DNA of 64,000 nucleotides from Aquatica leii (GCA_035610365.1 CM069437.1:33065507-33129506); one strand, 5' to 3'. Positions 34,990 to 47,511 are shown, counted from the stretch's first letter. Program-made: numbers and translations. The notes: generated by a model from the sequence alone, not told the origin.

Positions 34990-35642
34990 AGTAGAAGAAG
35001 CTAAACTAGTTGCTAAAAATTTTGCTGTAACAACAGAATAGGGAGAGTCGGATTACAATTACGAATCTAAAGAATTACGCTTTAAAGTGGTGGTATTTTT
35101 AATCTTGTTTGACATGTTGTGCTTGGAAATAAGATCATTGGTAGACAGGATGCACGAAGCATCAACACTGTTTTCATCTTTAATTTTAAATTGTCCTACA
35201 GACACTTACCCAAATGATTTGATAAAATCTGATCTGTCTGAAGAATTAAAAACATACTATAAACTGATTAAGGATGCAATAATATTTTTGGATGAGACCA
35301 AGAACTTAAACTTATCTGTAGATTTATTGAATGTGATATAAAAAAGGTCTTGAAAACCTTTTACCTTAGATATGTATTAGCTTAAGACTATTAGCTGTAC
35401 TTCCAGTATAGGTTGCAACAGGAGAAAGAGGCTTCAGCAAAATGTTCCTGATAAAAAATCGTCTGAGGTCGACGATGGGTGAAGAAAAATTTAATCACTT
35501 AATGATTCTCAGTACTGAATACAAATTAGTTAAAAGCAGAAGTTTTAGTGAAATAATAGACGATTTTGCTAAAGTAAACGCAAGAAGAAAACCTATGTCA
35601 GGTACGACAAAAATCAGATCGTCTCATGTAGTCAAACACTAG
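34990..35642 (+). pseudogene. hAT (ZMYM1-like) C-terminal fragment, plus strand
   Basis: FKVVVFLILFDMLCLEIRSL, then a long helical stretch ending LSVDLLNVI, then after a stop and frameshift VATGERGFSKMFLIKNRLRS, TMGEEKFNHLMILS and FAKVNARRKP. This is the end of the DUF4371 core and the hAT C-terminal dimerisation domain (xxERxFSKLKLIKNxLRSTM, then xxLxILSxE). It has at least one frameshift at about 35440 and the stop at 35339-35341. It starts abruptly at the end of the Jockey fragment. Confidence 0.8.
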
Positions 35643-35989
35643 TATATAATTTAGTCTAACGCAAAGTGTGGCCAGCGTTTCTTGTCTGTTGTTTTCATAT
35701 AATGCTTGCAAGGATTTTAAAACAGATTTTCTTGTACTAATCTACAACATAAAGATCGGTGCCAGCTCGAAGTTATATTCCCGTCCGTGTAGGCTACCGT
35801 TTTATTCAGAAACATCATTTTTTACAGGCAATCTTTATTTTTGAAACAAATTGTAGTGGGCTAAACTTACGTATTATTAGAAAAGAAAATACGCTAAATG
35901 TTTGTTGGTTCGTATGAAATACTATAAAAAAAATACGAAATGTTAAATAACAATTTAAGTTAGGTATACTCATAACTAAGCTAAGTTTA
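35643..35989. other. Non-coding stretch between two converging hAT ends
   Basis: Short AT-rich interval; one or both hAT 3' termini may be here, but no matching inverted repeat was found. Confidence 0.4.
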
Positions 35990-36760
35990 CCTTAACCAAC
36001 AATAAGTTTGGTTTTTAAGAAAGTGTACTTTTTGAGCTTTTGCATTTGCAAAGTATGAAACTAGTGAGTTTATGTTTAATTCTTTCAAAACGTTGAATTC
36101 AGTCGACATCAAAGAAAGTCCTATCAAGCGCTCCTAAGACATAGAAGATCTCAAATATTTTTTTATTATTTTGAGCTTGGAGAAACTTTTATTTTCAGAT
36201 TGGGGAAGTTTAGCACAAAACCGTTTTACAAAATATGATTCAAAACGTCATGGGAACTTTTGAAGTTCTTTTAGTCTTTTCGCAATTATGGTTTTCATAA
36301 ACTTGTATTCATTATACAGCGGAATATCATCTATATCATATGAGAGCCATCAGTCAAAGCCAAATGTAAATCTTTGCAGCAACTCAAAATATCGTTGTCT
36401 TCAAGCAACACAGCTTTAGCATGAAGGAATCCATAAAGTTGGTCGAAGTTGATCAAATCTTTTAGAAAGAGAAGATATGCATTGATCAAGGACTAAAAAA
36501 ATAAAGTTAGTTCTAAATTTGGTTTTTGGATCTAAAACTGGCTGATCCGCTGATTCATAGTCAAACTGGTGTTTTTTTCTTTCTTGGGCGCAGTTCATTT
36601 TCTGGTGAAAATGAGGGATCAATATCAAAAGATTCGGACACTTCCCTACAGTCAACCAGATTTTTATCAAACTGTTACGGTCGGATTTTCTTTACGTACG
36701 CTTGTGTTGTTACGGACAAAATTTTCAGTAGGTACGCCTATGTATTTTTGACTTGAAATT
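35990..36760 (-). pseudogene. hAT (ZMYM1-like) C-terminal fragment, minus strand
   Basis: The minus strand gives KHQFDYESADQPVLDPKTKF, RTNFIFLVLDQCISSLSKRF and DQL, which is the FRxNxFLxxxDxxISSLxxRFEQ segment of the ZMYM1-like core. Farther down come FPNLKIKVSP and LSLMSTEFNVLKELNINSLV with FANAKAQKVHF, the very end of the family. The dimerisation block between them is lost or shifted. It is a different lineage from its plus-strand neighbour at 34990, judging from the sequences that overlap. Confidence 0.75.
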
Positions 36761-37939
36761 AGTTTATGGTTGGGACACCCCCTACCGATCCTTTCTCGTA
36801 ACTGTCATTCGATCAAGTAGACGTTAAGCTGTAAATCACAGTAACGGTCCGGTGTCGAGGTTTTCGAATTGATTCTTAAATTTTTAAGAACATCACGTGT
36901 GATGAACATAAATTTATAAATCGAGGTAGAAGGTTTTACGATTATTTCGGCACGGGGTATGCTATTTTGTCTTAAATCTATTCTTTCTTTCGTAATTTCT
37001 ATATTCATATGACAGCCGGTTCCGACCACGTTGTCTACCATTTTGGAATTAAATCAACAATTGGGATGCATAACTACTATTAAGGAATAAATCAGCCGAG
37101 CCTATCAGCTGTCGTGAGGGCTTGCTACTTAAACAACATCGGGGTCCAGTCGCACGTTGTGTCGGGGATGTTGATTTGAAAATTTGAAGTCGAATGTGTT
37201 TCAGCCACCTGTCTTGAATTGTTACTTACATCGTTCTATATCTTGGGGTTCAATGATATGATTAATGAAGAAATCGAATGTGTTATCAGTCACTTGTGTT
37301 AAAGACTATTTCTTACAGTACACGATACAACGGGTTTTATATGCCATTTAATTATTTACTAATACTATCTTTTGTAGCTTTTGTTCTGTGTGAACTCGAT
37401 TATGATCCGATTTGTGTTTCACAATTGATTACAGGCCACTGACGAGAAAACGTTTTCGACGTGTAAGTGGAAACTTTATTAGGTGAGTTATTTATTTGAT
37501 TTTTTTATATCGAGATCACCAAAGTTGTACACAGACTTATATTTAAATGTTAATGATTGTAACTGCGTTATTGCTTATATACCAATAAGGTAATTTTAAT
37601 CATGTCATACTTGTATCGCATGCTGTGAGGGAAACTTAGTTATTCGGTGACTCTGTATGCTGTTCTATTCGATATAATCTTCTTCTGTGATGTGTGTTGC
37701 CGATACTCCAGGCATTTATGTAGGAGGATTGTGATATAATCTAGAAAATTTTATGTACTCTTTAATCAAAATTTCTTCTAATTATTAATGCAAACTGTGA
37801 TAGGTATGAATTCTACCTGCTAACATTAAATCTCATATCTTCGATTATTATCCAACGTTAAACTATTAAATCGATTATACTTGTTAATCTTTCTTTTTGT
37901 CTTTCCTGCTCCTGTGATTATCGTTAACTATTAATTACT
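36761..37939. other. Non-coding stretch
   Basis: A 79-codon minus-strand frame at 36805-37041 (MVDNVVGTGCHMN...) has coding-like composition but no motif I recognise. A loose direct repeat of about 90 bp (AAGTCGAATGTGTT near 37190, AAATCGAATGTGTT near 37270) lies to its right. Confidence 0.35.
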
Positions 37940-40240
37940 TTTGACTACTCGGACAGCTGAGTAGAGGGATTACGAATCTTCGAAGTGTTACAAGCGCTAC
38001 ACCATTCTGTTGTGAGCGGACAGAAGTATTGCTTTGGGATAAGCTCTGGCGCCCTGAAACATCTTATATATATTTTTTCTCTTGGAAACCTACCCCTCTC
38101 TCCGACTATTGAGAGTTTGGCCGTGCAAAGTTCGTAATACCAAAAGCTTGTAACAAAACCCATCAATTGTTCGAATTTCTCCAAGGAAAGTTTTTGTGCT
38201 GGCAATCAGGTCTAAAGCTGCTAAAATATCAATTCCTACACCTTGAAGTTATTTACTTATTAGGTTGATTCTTAATACTATCAAATGCCATACAAACTTG
38301 TCACGTTTTAGTTTATTTGCCAAACTTGCTGCAGAATTCCTGGCGTATGCATCAATTTTCGGATCTTTACTAGACTCTACTATGAGTCATAGATCTCCCC
38401 TAACTGATATCTGAAAGGTATTATGGCATTGATGCGACTTTCCCACCTTGTTTGGCTCAGTGTCTTCACAGTTAGGTTTTTGCGTGTTTTTTAATGTTTC
38501 CTAGCGGTGAGGGGAAGCAGAGATGAAATTGTATATTGTTTGGAAAATTCCAAAAAATGATACTGTTTCATTGCTACATAAAGCAGCATTATTTACCACA
38601 AGATTAAGCGAGTGAGCTCCACAAGACATGAAAATAACACGACCATTTAGATCCAAGATTATTTTCTGTATTCCTACGCGTTTTCCTTTCATGTTCGCAC
38701 CATTTTCATAACCTTGGCTCCTAAGGTGAATAAGTGGTATGTTAAAGTCTTTAAGTTGTTTTTAAAATAGCATTAGTCAAAGATTCTCCACTTGTATCAT
38801 TAACTGAAATGAAACCTATCTCGTTTTGTATTCTTTTTTCTAAGTAGTGTACGTGTATTACATTATTTGTAACTCTAAACATGGTCTGCCACAACATCAA
38901 ATTTTGATACAAATTCAGCAAGTTTTAGGAAGTTTCCATTATTTCTTTCAAATAGCTTATCTTTTTGTCCTCTGAAGGCCAAGTTTTGTGACCCTAGGAA
39001 CTCAATAATATAGATTAACCGCGTTTTTACTTCTTTCCAACGACCAGCCTCTGTCTGTATAATTCTTTAATTCTCTGAGTCGATGGTTTTTCCAAAACGT
39101 AACCTGTTTCGAAGTTCCATCCATAACTAATAAGCCTACATATGGTTTGGTGACTTTTCGGACAATTGTTGAGACAAATGTATTCAATCAGAAAACTCTG
39201 ACATAGAAGTCAATGACATTTCAACTGTACTGACTAAGCGACAGCAAAAACAAAAACTGAATTTACTAAAATAGAGTCAATTAACCAGTTTCTTGAGCCA
39301 ATTTCACCATTGCTTAGTTTTCTGTGGTAATTACTTGCTATAAGCCGCCCTCCATTACTGTTTACGGGAAATGAGTCTTGATCTGAATTGGATCACGAGA
39401 AACAACAATCTGACGGATGTTGTCAGAAATATGTTCTGGCCACTGTCTTGGGTCTTTAAATAAACATTCCGTTACTACGTCTTCTCTAGTTTTTTCTTTC
39501 TGAAAAAAACATAAACTATATATGTACATTGTACGTGTTACATTAAAATTAAGTGTAAAGAGTGGACAATTGTTAATTCTAGGTAAGAAATACTTGAAGA
39601 AATATAAAATATCTTAAAGTAATTAAAATTCAGTCTTAATGTGCTCAACATTTGATTTATTTTTGCATTTGGTTTTTATTAAACCTCAAGAAGATAATAT
39701 TTATGAAATTATACGATTTTTCGAGACTGGCCCATAATAGTCCTCGAATCATATTTAAATTTTAAATTTTCTTGTGCAACATGTTTTGTCTTTTATTTAA
39801 ATTTTTTTATTCGGACTGACCTCGAGTTCAGAATCTTTGTTTAAGCCGTTACTTTTTTCTTCGTCAATTATCATAATATTTAGGCTGCTGCCATCTCTAT
39901 ATATGTGTTGTCGTTTTCTTCCTGGAAGAAAGTTTGCATTAGAAAAGTAAAACTTTAGCACACATTTTATTAGACTTTTTATAATGTTATTAATAAAGTG
40001 CTGCTAAACTTACCTTTGCTGTTGTTTCAATTGCAGTATCTGCAAAAGTTTTGGTGCTTGAAGAACTTGGAGTAGATTTACGGTCTTCATTACTGGCACT
40101 TGCAACAAGAAATTTTTTTTACAATGGCGAGTGCTTTTTTGTTTTGTCCACTTTGCAAAGTTTTTCTTTTTCTAAGAAAAATCCAGATGTTTTTTTTGTC
40201 TAATATAGTAAACACTGCATAAAAAAAAACTTAAAGAACA
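37940..40240 (-). pseudogene. TTF-type hAT transposase gene with introns, decayed
   Basis: Exon 1 (40014 to about 40240) has basic N-terminal text ending FADTAIETTAK and a strong donor (AAAG followed by GTAAGT, 40008-40013). A 92-bp intron ends CTTCCAG. Exon 2 (39821-39921) ends CTCGAG before GTCAGT. The acceptor TTTTTTTCAG at 39500-39509 opens the main exon, which reads DPRQWPEHISDNIRQIVVSR (TTF finger start), then LGSQNLAFRGQ, GNFLKLAEFVSKFDVV (DUF4371 start) and LNGRVIFMSCGAHSLNLVVN (the C-x-x-H-x-LNL core motif). SASPHR-like and a long tail follow. The main exon has about a dozen stops and shifts. The dimerisation domain was not found. Retained splice sites mean this copy moved as DNA and is not an RNA-derived copy. 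Confidence 0.75.
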
Positions 40241-41118
40241 AAAAGAATCATAGGCTTGTACTGAATGAAGCACGGGCACCACTGTAATCTGTGTGAGTGT
40301 AGACAGTACTTATTCTCGCGTTTTTTGGCGTGGACAATCTTAAGTTTAAAGGTATCATTGTAATATAACACACTAGTACTAGAAGTTCTAAATAAAATGA
40401 TAAAAAAAAATGTGCTTCAAAAGATATTCCCAATCAAAGTTTTCAGGTTGGTTCTGACTATTTAAACAAGCGGGGATTGTTGATTTAAACTATGCAGTAG
40501 ATGCTGTAAGATTCTTTTATTTCAACATATGGATATATTTGTGTTGATTATTGTTTTTTTTTAATTTTTTGTTAACTACAAAACAAGCCGTTAGTAGTCC
40601 AATTAAACTGATCTAATTTAAGAAATATACTTGATGTACGCTGTAACATTTCTCTAAAGTCTTAACATAAACATGGCGTGAGCTATTCTATTAAAAGCAC
40701 CTAAAAAAGATATTAGCTATAAAAATACAGTGTACGCCGCTTATTAGAATCACGAATAATGTTATCAGTCGGGTAATGTTATCATTTTATTAAAGAACCG
40801 ACCGGACGTATGTTTAGTGTAAAAAATTTAATCAGCGTAACTTAAAAATACTTTTTTTGTACATTCAGCTATATTTTTGCGGTGATATTTATTTATTCCA
40901 GTATTTTGACTAACCTACATAACATTACATCATCATTTAAACATCTATAAATACGTTATGTTTGAGAATTAACTTGGAAGGCATGTGAGTTCTTACAATA
41001 ACTTAATTTAACTACGTCTTATGTAATAAGGTTATACGTTATTTTGTGTTTATTTTTATTTTTAGCGTCAGTAAACTACTGAGAAGAAATGTGTAGTTTT
41101 TAGAACAGTGAATTAAAC
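40241..41118. other. Non-coding stretch
   Basis: AT-rich; no gene or terminal repeat recognised. Confidence 0.4.
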
Positions 41119-41126
41119 ATCATAAC
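41119..41126. repeat. Left target-site duplication of hAT element
   Basis: ATCATAAC, identical to 42732-42739. Confidence 0.85.
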
Positions 41127-42731
41127 TAAAGAGCGGATAGTAAGACAAGAAAAAATACCAAAAAAGGTGGCATAAAAGGCAAACCTGAAACAGGATTCAA
41201 TAATTAAAAAGAAAATCTAATATGTTAGAGATTTTTACCTTTTTGGTGGCAGAAATTAACTTGTTTACTATTGCAAACTCGTCTCTAATGAATTCACACT
41301 CTATGTATTCCATATGCTATACAAGTTAAATGTTTTAAATTCAGATAATATATTTCTAATGCCTGAGCCGATTTCATCATATAAAATGCTGCATCGGTTA
41401 CGAATAAGAGAACCTTTTCTTTTTTTACGCCATTGGGATACAGAAGTCCTACAAACATAAAATTATATAATTGTAATTAATAGATTGGATTATATTAATC
41501 AATCATTAAAAAAAAAACTTACGTAAACAATCATCGAAAAAGTTTGCAACTGTTTTGTGATTGGTCTGTAGAATTTCTTTGGATGCTAGCAAATGAGCTT
41601 TTCCTGGTTCTAGTTCAGACAATTTACAGAATTTGCTATCTATCGACCTCTGCAATCGGTTGCTTCATCAACCGAAGTCTAAATGTAATGGTCCCCAATG
41701 TCATTTCTTATTGTCTGTATTTTCTATAAAAGGTTAACCAGTATTTTGAAAACTATTAATAGTTTAATTAAACTGATTAACGATTGGTAACATATGTCTA
41801 AATAATTTTTTCTCAAAGTTGATTCATCTGGAACAACTTGTTCGGTGTATTTTTCGAGAAAATTGCCAAGATTGATATTATCAAGTTTTTTAAGAGGAAT
41901 TTAAGCCGACACCAATGCTTCGCACAAATCTAGAGCAAAAGTTGTTTTTGATGGGCCAGGTTTATTCTGTTGATCTTCTATAATATTTTTTAACAATGGT
42001 TGTTTCATAGCTTTTTTAATATTTTTTTAATGTAAACCACTACCCAAGTGTTGTTTTACATGGTACTTTTTAGTAGCACCGATCTAAAATAATACATATA
42101 CTAGTAATTAAAAGCATTTAAATTAAGATAATACAAACTTACTGATTGTGAACAAACTTGACAAAAAAGGTTTTCCTTGTCGGTTGTTCAATTATTGTCC
42201 AATTTACATTACTTGTAATAATTTTCAAATTTTGATTGTTTATTAGGTGGCATTTTTTAAAACTCACTCACAGCACAACAGCAATAGACTATCACAGTGT
42301 GACAATATCACAGGTATTTATAACAAACAAATAATATTTTAGTTATATGTTTCAGTCATTAAAGGAATCCAACCGGACAGAATTAAAGTTATCTATATTT
42401 GTTTGCTTTACTTAGGTACTGAATAGACCTATAAAATATGATTCATTCCGAAATCCTTCCGGTTTTGTAAATAGTGTTCTGTTAAGCCTGTCATTGTACA
42501 TAATCCTAGTATAAATTCTTACAATAGTTCTTCTCTATAAGTGGCTTTTGTATTTAATGTTTTCTGCGTTGGCATCTACCTATTAAAACACTGTTTACAC
42601 AAACTTTTCAATATTTATATGTAAAAAGGCAATATAAAATAATACTCTTTAAAAAGGCAAAAAAGACAAAAAGTTACAAAAAAAGCAAAAATAGGCAGGC
42701 TCCAGGCATTTGCCTGACTGTCCGCTCTGTA
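41127..42731. mobile_element. hAT element (DUF659 type), 1,605 bp, internally deleted
   Basis: Left end TAAAGAGCGGATAGTAAGAC and, on the opposite strand, right end TACAGAGCGGACAGTCAGGC are inverted repeats, flanked by a perfect 8-bp duplication ATCATAAC, the target size of hAT elements. The transposase inside covers only the 5' half of the expected gene and reads from right to left. The element therefore could not encode its own movement even without its stops. Confidence 0.92.
41140..42253 (-). pseudogene. hAT transposase of the DUF659 (CGGBP1-like finger) type, 5' half
   Basis: Starts at the ATG at 42253 (MPPNKQSKFENYY). Exon 1 ends CSQ-S at 42143. Removal of a 59-bp intron (42084-42142, GTAAGT...TTTTAG) gives CSQSIGATKKYHVKQHL, the C2H2-like finger of this branch. 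EALVSA, IPLKKLDNINLGNFLEKYTE and VVPDESTLRKNYL follow. Then comes SVDEATDCRGR with the first core Asp, HLLASKEILQTNHKTVANFF, and after a second intron (41449-41522, GTAAGT...TTGTAG) LRLLYPNGVKKEKVLLFVTD with the second core Asp. Both splice junctions restore the frame exactly. Stops include two in exon 1, one after QHLGSGLH and one at the Trp position after CRGR. The text fades at NKLISATKKV, and the C-terminal half is deleted. Confidence 0.88.
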
Positions 42732-42739
42732 ATCATAAC
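42732..42739. repeat. Right target-site duplication of hAT element
   Basis: ATCATAAC, identical to 41119-41126. Confidence 0.85.
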
Positions 42740-45499
42740 GTTATCTCTTTTTATTAATGGTGTCAACAAAATATTTAATGCTACAGGTTTGTAATTTTTG
42801 ATTTATTTGGCCCAAAATATTGTTTTTTTAAACGCTTTATGAGAATTTTCATCTTGACATTTTTTTTTTGCTTGTATTGATGCTATACTTTCACTTTCTA
42901 AATTCACAGCTTGCTAATTAGATACACGCAGTATGTGTTTATTGTTATCATAAAGTCAAAGTCCCAACGTGATTCTATTAAACGGCGTGCTCTGTATTAT
43001 TTACAGCATCTGTAAATACGTTATCTTTGATCGATATTTACTTTCAGCAACAGAAAACTATTTCTAATGAATTATGTTCTTTCATTGTAAGACCTGTTGT
43101 TATTACTGACGACTGTTTTATTCATGTTATTGATGTTATATCTCTTTTAAAATGTTTTCTATCCTTATTTGACAATTTGGCGCTCCTGCCAGCCCTGAAA
43201 GATTTTTTGAGTTTGTTATTCTTTATTTTTTGTATATAAAATTTATTTACTGCTTTTTTTGGAAATCTAGTTTTCTGTAGATTAAAATATTAAATTCATT
43301 TTCAGTAAAGTTCAAGCATTAGCGTAATTGGGTTATTTCAATAAAACTTTTTATTCTCACTTTACTTTGTTTTCGTAACCACTTTTTTACGACTTACGCT
43401 AGCACATTGCCCTTTGTTGTTGACTACCGGAAAAATATTTTCCACGCGCAATTAGAGGAAAACCAAAGTAAAACCGTACAATTCCGGTTTAAAACACAAA
43501 ACAATTTTTAAGGAAGATAAAACCAACAATGTTTACAGTGTCGTTATCGCATCAGATTTCTGATAATACGCTAAGTCATCGTTTACATGTTCTAACGTCG
43601 ACAGTTTTAAAGAAATATTTACGTGTTAGGTGTTATGAATTATAAGAATATGAAATACCTGGGTAAGTGTTTACACCGGGTAGATTTGTGTAAAGATTTT
43701 GCGATTGTCATGTTTGGGGTATTAACATTGTTGTACGAAGAGAAAACTACATTGTAAATCGTACTTGAAGACATGATGACATTGAGTAACCTTGTAATGT
43801 CTTCAGTTGTAACGCGTTTTTTTTATATTTCATGGACGCGTGTAACGCGAAAATGTTGTATTACCATCTACGGACGAATTCATCAACGAAAAATGTATCT
43901 CATACTATGTACGTGTACCGGTTTTACCATGCGACGTTATTTTTCCTAAGGTAACTGTCGTTATTCATCTTTTGTAAACAAATATTTATGTAAATCTAAA
44001 CAATTGTATTCATTTTTATATAGTATCACTGTGAACGGGGAAGGCATTGAAATTCCTTTCTATTACCTTGAAGAAAGGCAAAGATCTTTATTCAAATTGT
44101 TTTAAGGGCCAAGTCAATCTAAAAAATTGACGATTTGCTGATTTCAACGTTGATTAAATATATTGAAGTTACTTTTATGTTACAACAAATTTCTTTGATA
44201 CGGTCTTCATTCAGATCCAAAATTTTACTAAATTCTTCCTGGTCAAAACACTTCTATAAGTCATTGACTACTACGTGGATCTTAGTTCCTGCATTGCATG
44301 TTTATGTCAATTTATTCGATGTTGTACTTTTTTTACTTGACCTCTCTCAACTTATAATTGTTTTAGATACTTGCATATCTCAATTTTTGTACCTAGATTT
44401 CAGACATCCGTTTTATTTTTGTGTCATTCTTCAATACGTAAGTAAAAAGATCATATTTTGTTGTTGAATGCAGTAATAATTTGTGTTGCCAAAAATAACA
44501 TCAAATCAAGCGAGTGTACAAAGCAATGTTTCATTTGGCAAAAAATTCGTTACTAAATGAAAAAATTATCAAATCTACATGAGTAAAATTTATTTGCAAT
44601 TACTAATGATTGATTGTGTCATTTAAAATAAAAAAATTCTATACGTACATACTGGAAACTGTTGAGATGAAATGTCGTAAGAGTACTTGAACACCATAAC
44701 GTCCATAACATAAAAATGAGAAACAAATACCATCAATATCTCTTATTGCAAACGACGTTAAGTCATTTTCCACATCGTTAACAGTTCCAAGTACTGATTG
44801 TTTTTATAAAAATATTTTTGCAATGGAACATAATGTAAATAAACACATTTTTGCAGATATTTTTATATTTGGGGAGTCGTATTTTGAAATTTTAACTGAA
44901 GGATCGTAATTTGGCAACTAACCAAGCAGTCAAACAAATCTTTGCTTGAATTTTTCTCTATTAAATTTGATACATAAAACACTTAATTTATGCGAAAACA
45001 TTCCATTCTTACTCATCACAATGTTACTCAATGAAAGATTTTTTAAAAATATTTTAACTTTTATATTTGTCGTTAAGTTGATTGGTTTATAATTTTTACT
45101 AATTTTTTTTCTTGTATAAAATCAATTATTAAGAAATGCTTAGGTACTAGACGTGTTTAATGTTTAATACCAAAATGATAGTTTCTAATTTTAAATTTCA
45201 ATCAACGTTTACTTGCCGCAAAACAATTAATATAATTAAAAGTTTCTAACACTTCTTAAGATCGCAAAAAAAATTTAAGTAATCTCAATTCTTGAATCTA
45301 GCCTACAATTTGAATAACTTTTGTGAAAATGGGCGTACGAATGCACAAGTAAGTAGAAAAGTGCAAAAATCTTGACAGAACAAATGTTTAATTAGTATCA
45401 AGAATACAAAACACTTAACTGGACAAAAAGGAAAATTGCACACATATCAAAGTTTTGCATAAATAGAGTTATTTGTTCCTTTTATGTTGGCATTCTCTA
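42740..45499. other. Non-coding stretch, 2.8 kb
   Basis: The frames at 43027-43239 and 44135-44467 (+) are hydrophobic, T-rich readings without known motif and are taken as chance. No repeat structure was seen. Confidence 0.4.
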
Positions 45500-45905
45500 A
45501 TGAGAAACCATAAATAATCTCCTCCAACATAACGGTACTTCACCTACCCTGATACAATTTTTCTATTTCTGATCTCATCTTTCCTAAAATAGCAGGAAAG
45601 AAATCCAAAAGTGACTGCAAAAATGAACTTTGAGCGATATTTGGCACATAAAATTTGTATAATTTTTTTAGCAAATTATCTGCAAAATTTTGGTAGTAGT
45701 AGGTCACGGTTTTGACTTCTCAGAAAGCTTCTTAATTTGTGGACCAGCAAATTTTTCTTATCATTCTTTTGCACCAGACAGCTTTGGAAACTTATCGCTT
45801 AAATATTATACAGTTACTTTCTTTCTCTATTGCTTTTAGAAACTGTTTAATCAATTCTAATGTGCACAGGGGGTAAAATCACCAAATTAGAATCCACTAA
45901 CGGCT
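45500..45905 (-). pseudogene. Fragment of an unnamed repetitive arthropod protein family
   Basis: The minus strand gives, in order and with stops between, NLVILPPVHIRID, LSDKFPKLSGAKE, FAGPQIKKLSEKS, ISLKVHFCSHF and EIEKLYQGR. The order LLPPLHIKLG - FPxLSxAKxxxGxFVGPQI - MSLKxHFLxSHLDxFP - RYQGRW recurs in many arthropod genomes in my recollection, in proteins that look transposon-borne. I cannot name its superfamily or its reaction. The segment before YQGR that normally reads SDEQGERFHQD is missing here, so there has been an internal deletion. Confidence 0.5.
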
Positions 45906-46629
45906 CTATATTTAAAAAAAATAGTTCCATGATGTTCAAAATGTTTATTTTGTTTTTGAAACATTTATTTGAGTGTCATTTTGTTCTTTAAAAGGCTGAT
46001 TCCTCTCCAAGGTGCTTGGAGTATTTTTAGAGGGCTGATTAATCTTCGATGTGCTTGGAGTACGCTCGGCAACAAGCTGATCAGCAGACTAAAGCGATCC
46101 GGTTTGGAAGTTATCCAATAAGGTTTCTGAACTTTCTTTGATTTCTTATTTATAAAATTATTTAACGAAATGTCGTCATCAGATCACTCTATCTCTCTAT
46201 TTGTCAGTAAAGATGGTGAATATGCACACTCTGGAATAATTGTTGAGTCAAATGGGTGTATGCTAGTGGACCTGAAACCGTTTTAAATATTGCTATGGTT
46301 AAAGCCTGTTGCGAAACCGGTTGAAAAACTTTTACAAAGTGGCAGAAGGATTTTCTCCCAATACAGTGAAGCTTACTAAAAACGAGAAGCTCTTTAAACC
46401 AGCAAGTTTTAGTTAAATTATGGAAAAACACTGCCTGGAGCATATTTTTTCTTTTGAACAGTAAAAACTACAACAGTAAGTTCATGAATTTTTTGTATGT
46501 GCAATAAGTTTATTTTATTACATTTTGCATTGACAGGTTCGAATTTATGGTATTTTGTAGTTTGAGATAATAATTTATTTTCTGCATCTGCGTGATGGAA
46601 GTTTCCGCATTAATAGGGACATATATACA
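45906..46629. other. Unassigned stretch with an 80-codon minus-strand frame
   Basis: The frame at 46204-46443 (-) reads MLQAVFFHNLTKTCWFKELL and so on. It follows no family I know. It could be an upstream part of the decayed gene at 45500-45905, because it has the same orientation, but nothing proves it. Confidence 0.3.
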
Positions 46630-46870
46630 TACAAGTACGTATACTCGCTATGATTTGTACCAGTTATAACCCACCGTTTCATTTTCATCGTTCAATTTTG
46701 CAGTGGCATGATTGTTCTTGCAATAGCTGTATACATTTCTTCTTACTGATTTTGGTGTGAGTGGCACCTCCATCTCAAAAAGTCTTATTATGCGAGTGAA
46801 TAGGTCTAAGTAACTTTTTTTCATCATTTTTGATATACAGTTACCTCGGATTTCTTTCCCATTTGCTAAA
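46630..46870 (-). pseudogene. N-terminal DNA-binding fragment of a pogo/jerky-like transposase
   Basis: NGKEIRGNCISKMMKKSYLD, FEMEVPLTPKSVRRNVYSYC and DENETVGYNWYKS match the second helix-turn-helix (CENP-B type) of pogo-like transposases. There a glycine/proline-led GLTxxDVRxLAYxxA block is followed by AGxxWxxxFxxRHP. Here the reading stops right after WYKS. No core domain is nearby. It is a separate, older insertion from the elements at 3761 and 58777. Confidence 0.55.
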
Positions 46871-47504
46871 AATCTGAAAACATAAGCATTTCTTTAATTT
46901 ATGTACGACTCAATGTATGACTAAACTATCGCCCACGAGATTTCCAATGGGCGGTGTTAAAAACCATGTTTACTTTACTTTTAGAGGTTATGTTGTCTTT
47001 TCGTGAAACATGTTTCGTCAAATAACCCTGTCACAACTAAGAGGTGTCGCATGATATGAGTCGACACTAAATTTTCCAGAAAAAATGTTGCGCCGTTATT
47101 GTAATTCTTTTATTTGGCAATGTTGCCGAACTGCTCCGTTATCCAGACAGGCACAATATGACGCGGCAAAGATGTTAATGGAGTAACTGTCTTGACATCA
47201 TCACAGAAATTTGCTTTGCTCGACTAAAAACTCAATGGCAAGGAGTGGGTTCTTTTACACACAGAAATTCGGATTTCAGAACTATTAAAAAAAAGTAAAT
47301 AAAAATCAAAATTGGTAATGGGCGCCAGACCAAGAGGATCCGTTAATTGTTTATTTATCTTCTAGCCGTTTGTTATCTAAAAAGCACGTGTACTTTTGGA
47401 ACTTACCTTCAAGTACATAAGTCGCTTAATCTGTAATACTAAATTTAAAATGTCGCTTGATTAAAAGCTTCGTTACAGTTTCAAATTCTGACATTTATTA
47501 TAGC
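46871..47504. other. Non-coding stretch
   Basis: Nothing recognised. Confidence 0.4.
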
Positions 47505-47511
47505 AATAAGA

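Noticed and set aside
43027-44467. Plus-strand frames of 70 and 110 codons
   Set aside because: T-rich hydrophobic readings with no motif, no continuation and no splice context.
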